This document shows, one piece after another, positions 14,999 through 19,184 of a DNA stretch of 19,184 bases. Each line of letters opens with the position of its first letter. Positions within the stretch are counted from its first letter, which is position 1. A program made the translations under genes and the position numbers. Source of the stretch: UBA3700 sp002372775 (lineage in GTDB: Bacteria; Bacillota; Clostridia; Christensenellales; UBA3700). Below the pieces are notes generated by a model. The model worked only from the letters and a program-made list of their open reading frames with translations. It made no database searches and was not told the origin of the DNA. The stretch is from positions 1 through 19,184 of the forward strand of contig CAMOIC010000027.1 of the NCBI GenBank assembly GCA_946615965.1, in the 5' to 3' direction.

Positions 14999-16609
14999 AT
15001 GAGGAAAACGAGACTATTAAGCTTTTCGCTTATAGTTATTCTAATCTGTATATTATCTTTTAGCTTAATATCTTGTGGTGATAGCTCGGATAGTAGTGTT
15101 TGTACGGTCAATTTTTATATTGGCGACTATTTGTATTCTACACAAGAAGTCTCAGTTGGTTCTCTAATTAAATCTCCAGATATTACAGAATTTGAAGGTG
15201 TTAAGATTTTATATTGGCACACAGAAGATAGTGATATTATTTTCCCATATAAAGTTACTAAAAACACAAAGATTTATGCTACTTTAGAAAAGAGTATAAC
15301 ACTTGAGTGTTATTCTGAAGGTACTAAAGTATTTTCTCAAGTATATTCTTCAACAGCAAAAATTACATCTTTAGAAACTCCAACAAAAGATGGTTATACA
15401 TTTGATGGTTGGTATTATGAAGGCAGAAGAATTACATTACCTTTTGATCTTTCTAATATAGATGCAGATAGTGTATCTAAAGTAGTTTTACAAGCTCAAT
15501 TTAGCGCTCAATTATATATAACATATTATGTTGATGATGTTGAATATGCTAAATATGTACAAGTTGCAAATGCTCCAATTCAAATACCAACAAATCCATC
15601 AAAAGCATATGCTGAGTTCTTATATTGGGCAGATGAAAATGGTACAAGACTTGAAGAAGGTTCACTTGTTCAATCTAGCAAAGTATATTTCGCTTATTTT
15701 GAGGACGAATATTACAAGGTAAATTATTATATCGGGTCAAACTACTATACAACACTAAATTGCGAAGCATACGCCGTAAATTTAGACTATACAGGTGCTG
15801 CATATTTCTATGGCTGGTATACAAATAAGAACTATAAGACAAAATTTGATTTTTCACAAAAATTAACAGGAAATGTTAATGTGTATGCAAAAGTTGTTAA
15901 TTCTAAATTCGGAATTTTAACTTCAAGATTAGGATATTCTAATTCTTTAACTATAGATAATTCTGATTTTGCGACAGATTTGGATTTTAGTGCAAACTAT
16001 CCAACAATTGTTTCTTTATCTCTAAAGAATGGTACTGTAATTTCCAAATATTCATTTGATTGTAATAATGGAAAAACTGTAAGCATATCTTATGATATGT
16101 TCTCAGGTTTAGTAACATGTGTATATGGTGCAAATGACGCTAAAGTTACAATACAATATGATGGATATAATTATACTGATATAGATTTTGATGCTATTAC
16201 TTATTCTTCAGATAAAGTAACAAAATCTGGTAGTGCAACAAGATTCTATAATAGCTTGTTTGAGCTTGGTAGTATTATTGCTCAAGATACTTTTAAGTTT
16301 ATTAATGATGAATATATTGCCGGTGTTTCTTCATTTGATTCAACTCTAACTTATGAACAAATGGATATTCCAACATTTAACGATTCTGTTCTTTTAAATG
16401 AAAATACAATTACTATTAGTAGTGATAGTGATTTCTATAGTGCAAAGGTCATTTTAAATGGAAAGATTGTAGATTATAAGCAATCAAGCAATGAATTTGA
16501 AGTTAAGGATTTATCTGAGGGAACATATAATATTGAGATAATCTATTGCTATAGATATAACAATCAATCATATAGAATTATACATTCTCAAAGTATTGTG
16601 ATTTCTTAA
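14999..16609 (+). CDS. Repeat-bearing surface lipoprotein
   Basis: This 536-residue protein has a lipoprotein signal peptide: MRKTR, a long hydrophobic core, then lipobox LISC with the lipidated Cys at 26. About residues 36-300 hold four diverged beta-repeats of the InlB B-repeat/Flg_new type. Each has an opening strand such as CTVNFYIGD, YITYYVDDV or YKVNYYIGS and a later W core, as in GYTFDGWYYEG. The last 230 residues are beta-rich, ending in an Ig-like stretch with LNGKIVDY. Unlike the lipoprotein encoded at 3018-6008, it has no C-terminal membrane helix. AGGAG lies 10 bases before the ATG. It follows pyrH by 87 bases with no clear terminator or strong promoter between them, so it may be co-transcribed with pyrH. 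Ligand and role are unknown. Confidence 0.83.
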   Translation: MRKTRLLSFSLIVILICILSFSLISCGDSSDSSVCTVNFYIGDYLYSTQEVSVGSLIKSPDITEFEGVKILYWHTEDSDIIFPYKVTKNTKIYATLEKSITLECYSEGTKVFSQVYSSTAKITSLETPTKDGYTFDGWYYEGRRITLPFDLSNIDADSVSKVVLQAQFSAQLYITYYVDDVEYAKYVQVANAPIQIPTNPSKAYAEFLYWADENGTRLEEGSLVQSSKVYFAYFEDEYYKVNYYIGSNYYTTLNCEAYAVNLDYTGAAYFYGWYTNKNYKTKFDFSQKLTGNVNVYAKVVNSKFGILTSRLGYSNSLTIDNSDFATDLDFSANYPTIVSLSLKNGTVISKYSFDCNNGKTVSISYDMFSGLVTCVYGANDAKVTIQYDGYNYTDIDFDAITYSSDKVTKSGSATRFYNSLFELGSIIAQDTFKFINDEYIAGVSSFDSTLTYEQMDIPTFNDSVLLNENTITISSDSDFYSAKVILNGKIVDYKQSSNEFEVKDLSEGTYNIEIIYCYRYNNQSYRIIHSQSIVIS

Positions 16610-16642
16610 TAATTACGCATATTAATTTAAATATTTATAATA

Positions 16643-16671
16643 TTGTAAAAAGGCTATAACTTTGTTATACT
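16643..16671 (+). promoter_or_regulatory. Promoter of the frr-uppS-cdsA-dxr genes
   Basis: TTGTAA (16643-16648) and TATACT (16666-16671) are 17 bases apart and upstream of frr. No convincing terminator lies between the lipoprotein stop and this promoter, only weak A/T palindromes. Confidence 0.6.
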
Positions 16672-16690
16672 ACTAATTGATATTAAAAAT

Positions 16691-16696
16691 AAGGAG
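16691..16696 (+). promoter_or_regulatory. frr: Ribosome-binding site deciding the frr start
   Basis: AAGGAG lies 7 bases before the ATG at 16704. A TTG at 16677 is in frame, but it lies at the predicted transcription start and would add nine residues foreign to the family. Confidence 0.8.
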
Positions 16697-16703
16697 AGCA
16701 ATT

Positions 16704-17276
16704 ATGCTTGATAGTTTAGAAGTATTAGAAGTTTTCGATAAATTAGAAACAAAGCTTAACAAAGCAATTAATAGCCTTGAATATGAATTTTCAGGATTAA
16801 AAGCAGGTAGAGCAAACCCACATATCTTAGATAATATCGTTGTTGATTACTATGGATCACCAACATCTTTAAAGCAAATGGGCAATATTTCAGTTCCAGA
16901 AGCAAGAATGCTTGTTATTACTGTTTGGGATAAGAGTGCAATTAAAGATGTAGAAAAGGCAATTTTAGCATCTAATATTGGTATTACTCCAACAAACGAT
17001 GGAACAGTTATTAGATTAGTTTTCCCTGAATTAACAGCAGAAAGAAGAAAAGAATTGGCTAAGCAAATTAAGGCATTATCTGAAAACACAAAGATTCAAT
17101 TAAGAAATGCAAGACGTGATGCTAATGATGAAATTAAGAAATTAAAGAAAGATAACGTCATTACAGAAGATGAGCAAGCTACACTTGAAAAGGATGTAGA
17201 TAAGCAATTAAATAGTGCTATCGAAAACGTTGATAAAACTACTAAGAAGAAAGAAGAGGAAGTAATGACAGTTTAA
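16704..17276 (+). CDS. frr: Ribosome recycling factor
   Basis: This 190-residue protein is the ribosome recycling factor, which with EF-G splits the post-termination ribosome. Family features are visible: an N-terminal helix leading to SGLKAGRANPHILD (about 30-43), VDYYGSPTSLKQMGNISVPE (about 46-65), then LVITVWDKS, the GITPTNDGTVIRLVFPELTAERRKEL block (about 91-117), and the long C-terminal helix RNARRDANDEIKKLKK. The C-terminus has a few extra Lys/Glu residues beyond the usual 185. The stop overlaps the start of a small downstream gene as TAATG. Confidence 0.97.
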   Translation: MLDSLEVLEVFDKLETKLNKAINSLEYEFSGLKAGRANPHILDNIVVDYYGSPTSLKQMGNISVPEARMLVITVWDKSAIKDVEKAILASNIGITPTNDGTVIRLVFPELTAERRKELAKQIKALSENTKIQLRNARRDANDEIKKLKKDNVITEDEQATLEKDVDKQLNSAIENVDKTTKKKEEEVMTV

Positions 17277-17449
17277 TGATAGGTTTAGAGATATCTGAAG
17301 CATTAAATCAATTACAAGGTAAAAAAGTAGTAGTAATTAAGAATTCTAGTGACAAGCTGGCGGATGGTTTCGTTCAGCTTGTTGTTGGTTATAAACAGGT
17401 AGATGATGTAATTTATCTAACAGTATCAAATTTTAAACTTGAGGTTTAA
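17276..17449 (+). CDS. Small unrecognised protein, 57 residues, coupled to frr
   Basis: A 57-residue reading frame starts in a TAATG overlap with frr and ends 3 bases before the uppS ATG, filling the gap exactly. The protein begins MIGLEISEALNQLQGKKVVV and continues with KNSSDKLADGFVQLVV, then VDDVIYLTVSNFKLEV at the end. It looks like a small all-beta domain with one leading helix. It has no signal peptide or membrane segment. The ribosome-binding site is modest (GAGGAAG about 13 bases upstream), so translation probably depends on ribosomes finishing frr. I do not recognise a family. The close fit between two conserved genes and the protein-like composition make it likely to be real. Confidence 0.72.
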   Translation: MIGLEISEALNQLQGKKVVVIKNSSDKLADGFVQLVVGYKQVDDVIYLTVSNFKLEV

Positions 17450-17452
17450 TTT

Positions 17453-18145
17453 ATGTCTGAAGAAATAAAGATACCAAAACATATAGCTTTTATTATGGAT
17501 GGCAATGGTAGATGGGCTAAAAAAAGAGCTCTACCAAGAAAGGCTGGTCATAAAGCTGGTGTTAAAGCATTACAAAAAGTTATAGAAGCTTGTAATAAGA
17601 AGGGAGTACAAATGTGCTCATTCTATGCTTTTTCTACAGAGAATTGGAAAAGACCACAAGATGAAATCGATGCAATCTTTGCTCTTGTTGAAAAATTTGT
17701 TGCTGAAGAATTAGATAAATACGCAGGAGTTGGATATAGAGTTATGTTTATGGGCGATTTATCCGTTCTTCCTGATTCTACTCAAAATGCTATTAAAACA
17801 ATCATGGAAAAATCGAAGGGAAATGATGGAATGATTGTTAATGTGGCTTTAAATTACGGTGGTAGACAAGAAATTGTTAATGCTGTTAATACTATTTTGC
17901 AATCTGGTTTAAATAAAGTAGATGAGCAAATGATTTCAGATTGTATTTATACAGCAGGTCTTCCAGATCCAGATATTATCGTTAGAACATCAGGAGAGGA
18001 AAGATTATCTAACTTCATGTTATGGCAATCAGCTTATTCAGAATTATTGTTTATAGATGATTTTTGGCCAGATGTTGATGAATCTACCATTGATTATATT
18101 ATTAGTGAATATTCAAAACGTCATAGACGCTTTGGGGGGAAATAA
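17453..18145 (+). CDS. uppS: Isoprenyl transferase (undecaprenyl diphosphate synthase)
   Basis: This 230-residue protein is a cis-prenyltransferase that builds undecaprenyl diphosphate, the lipid carrier for peptidoglycan and other wall polymers. The family signature IMDGNGRWA with catalytic D16 opens the protein. It is followed by a basic stretch and GHKAG, FYAFSTENWKRP (about 57-68), ALNYGGRQEI (about 132-141), and the pyrophosphate-binding block PDIIVRTSGEERLSNF with R178, R184 and S186, then E197 in AYSELLF. All key residues are present. It starts 3 bases after the small gene that follows frr, and cdsA follows 6 bases after its stop. Confidence 0.97.
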   Translation: MSEEIKIPKHIAFIMDGNGRWAKKRALPRKAGHKAGVKALQKVIEACNKKGVQMCSFYAFSTENWKRPQDEIDAIFALVEKFVAEELDKYAGVGYRVMFMGDLSVLPDSTQNAIKTIMEKSKGNDGMIVNVALNYGGRQEIVNAVNTILQSGLNKVDEQMISDCIYTAGLPDPDIIVRTSGEERLSNFMLWQSAYSELLFIDDFWPDVDESTIDYIISEYSKRHRRFGGK

Positions 18146-18151
18146 GAGAAT

Positions 18152-19063
18152 ATGCTAAAGAGAGTGTTAACAGCAGTGGCGTTACTTGCAGTTGTATTTG
18201 GATTCCTACTTGGGCTTAGACAAATACATGTTGCTTTTGCATCAGGCTTAATTGGTCTAATTTCAGTTGTTGCTACATATGAAATGTGCCAAGCATTTAA
18301 AAAATCAGAATATAATCCAATGAAGATATTGCTTTTAGCAACAGCGGTTATTACTGCTTGTGCTACTCATTTCTTTGGATACGCAGGTTTATTGTTATCT
18401 ATAATATTTGCTGTACTTGTTGCTTTAATTATCTTTACTCTAGTTCATAAGTATGAATTAAAAGATATGATAGCGACAGCATTTATTATCGTATATCCAA
18501 TAGCTCCATTATCTTTATTGATTCATTTAAACAATTTTGATGTAGTTCCATCACAAGTTGGTGCTGCATATAATTCAACAGGAAACTTAGGTTTATATGC
18601 TATTTTGCTTACAATAATACTTCCAATTCTTGTTGATTCAATGGCTTACTTCTTTGGAGTATTACTTGGTAAATATTTCCCAAAGAAATTATGTCCAGAC
18701 ATCTCACCTAAGAAAACTATCATTGGTGCAATTGGTGGTGTAGTAGGCGGAATGTTAGGTGCCATTTTAATTTGGCTTGCTTTTGATAAATCCCATATCT
18801 TTGAATCATTCAACAATGTAGCATATTTTGCTTTAACTGATGAGACATGGAAATCAATTATTATATATTGCGTATTAGGACTTGTTGCAGCTCCTCTTCT
18901 TGAACTTGGAGATTTAGTTGCTTCTTGGATTAAGAGAAAAGCTGGAATTAAGGACTATGGAAAGTTATTCCCAGGACATGGCGGAATGATGGATAGAATG
19001 GATAGTATTATCTACATGATTCCAATAACATGCTTATTCTTGGAAATTGCAGTAAGGATTTAA
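18152..19063 (+). CDS. cdsA: Phosphatidate cytidylyltransferase (CDP-diglyceride synthase)
   Basis: This 303-residue membrane enzyme makes CDP-diacylglycerol from phosphatidic acid and CTP, the precursor of membrane phospholipids. About eight hydrophobic segments run along the protein. The CdsA signature lies near the C-terminus (about residues 253-289): GDLVASWIKRKAGIKDYG, then FPGHGGMMDRMDS, with the conserved acidic and DRxDS residues. An upstream conserved block, PKKLCPDISPKKTIIGAIGG, is also present. GGGGGGA lies upstream of the ATG, within the end of uppS. dxr follows 2 bases after the stop. Confidence 0.95.
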   Translation: MLKRVLTAVALLAVVFGFLLGLRQIHVAFASGLIGLISVVATYEMCQAFKKSEYNPMKILLLATAVITACATHFFGYAGLLLSIIFAVLVALIIFTLVHKYELKDMIATAFIIVYPIAPLSLLIHLNNFDVVPSQVGAAYNSTGNLGLYAILLTIILPILVDSMAYFFGVLLGKYFPKKLCPDISPKKTIIGAIGGVVGGMLGAILIWLAFDKSHIFESFNNVAYFALTDETWKSIIIYCVLGLVAAPLLELGDLVASWIKRKAGIKDYGKLFPGHGGMMDRMDSIIYMIPITCLFLEIAVRI

Positions 19064-19065
19064 TT

Positions 19066-19184
19066 ATGAAAAAACAAGTTATTATTTTAGGTTCAACAGG
19101 ATCAATAGGTACACAAACACTAGATGTTATAAGACATTACAGTGATAAATTTGAAGTACTTGGTCTTGCTTGTAATAAAAATAT
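19066..19184 (+). CDS. dxr: 1-deoxy-D-xylulose 5-phosphate reductoisomerase, 5' end only
   Basis: The first 39 codons of dxr are present and the gene runs off the window. The start MKKQVIILGSTGSIGTQTLD carries the NADPH-binding GSTGSIG motif of the enzyme, followed by VIRHYSDKFEVLGLAC, as in DXR proteins. The enzyme makes 2-C-methyl-erythritol 4-phosphate, the committed step of the MEP isoprenoid pathway, which feeds the uppS substrate. This order (uppS-cdsA-dxr) is standard in Bacillota. The catalytic part is not visible here. Confidence 0.93.
   Translation, partial: MKKQVIILGSTGSIGTQTLDVIRHYSDKFEVLGLACNKN

Noticed and set aside
15528..15722. Alternative + strand frame within the second lipoprotein gene
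   Set aside because: The product is a low-complexity Met/Leu/Gln-rich string typical of a shifted frame; the lipoprotein frame is well supported.
16610..16642. Possible terminator after the second lipoprotein gene
   Set aside because: Only weak A/T palindromes such as AATATT repeats are present, with no G-C stem and no T tail.
1..19184. Mollicute-type code with TGA as tryptophan, suggested by the low GC content
   Set aside because: Tryptophan is written TGG throughout and TGA serves as a real stop at 8387-8389.

Overview
This is a low-GC Gram-positive chromosome segment, most likely from the Bacillota and perhaps an uncultured gut Clostridia-type lineage. It is strongly A+T-rich and favours TTA and AGA codons. 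Ribosome-binding sites are of the GGAGG type, and the genetic code is standard (TGG for Trp, TGA used as a stop). The conserved order rpsB-tsf-pyrH-frr-uppS-cdsA-dxr supports this placement. All genes lie on the + strand. I cannot name a genus from sequence alone.

Region 1 (about 1-11412) is one tightly packed run of nine genes closed by a strong intrinsic terminator. Neighbours overlap by 1-20 bases or are separated by 2-4 bases. It opens with an ABC-type ATPase and its membrane partner, followed by the housekeeping nuclease gene ruvX. A six-gene cassette follows: a 996-residue repeat-bearing lipoprotein that also has a C-terminal membrane helix, a 590-residue protein with three N-terminal membrane helices and a large cytoplasmic part, a degenerate von Willebrand A (vWA) protein, a PP2C-type phosphatase, a divergent protein kinase, and a TerY-type vWA protein with an intact metal site. 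The last four form a variant of the known TerY-P triad (vWA, PP2C, kinase). Here the module has two vWA proteins and sits directly behind two envelope proteins, so it reads as a candidate surface-to-cytoplasm phosphorylation system. It is the most interesting part of the window.

Region 2 (about 11450-12270) holds two small single genes, each with a recognisable promoter and terminator: an unrecognised 76-residue protein, and a DUF1292-family protein ending in a four-cysteine cluster.

Region 3 (about 12340-19184) is the translation and envelope block. rpsB and tsf share a promoter and a rather long leader and end at a terminator. pyrH starts from an extended -10 promoter and is followed by a second repeat-bearing lipoprotein, an unusual insertion in an otherwise conserved gene order. 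frr has its own promoter and leads into a 57-residue coupled small gene, uppS, cdsA and the 5' end of dxr, which runs off the window.

I saw no tRNA, rRNA, CRISPR array, insertion sequence or integrase. No gene-free stretch exceeds 300 bases; the longest is about 271 bases upstream of rpsB and contains a terminator, a promoter and the rpsB leader.
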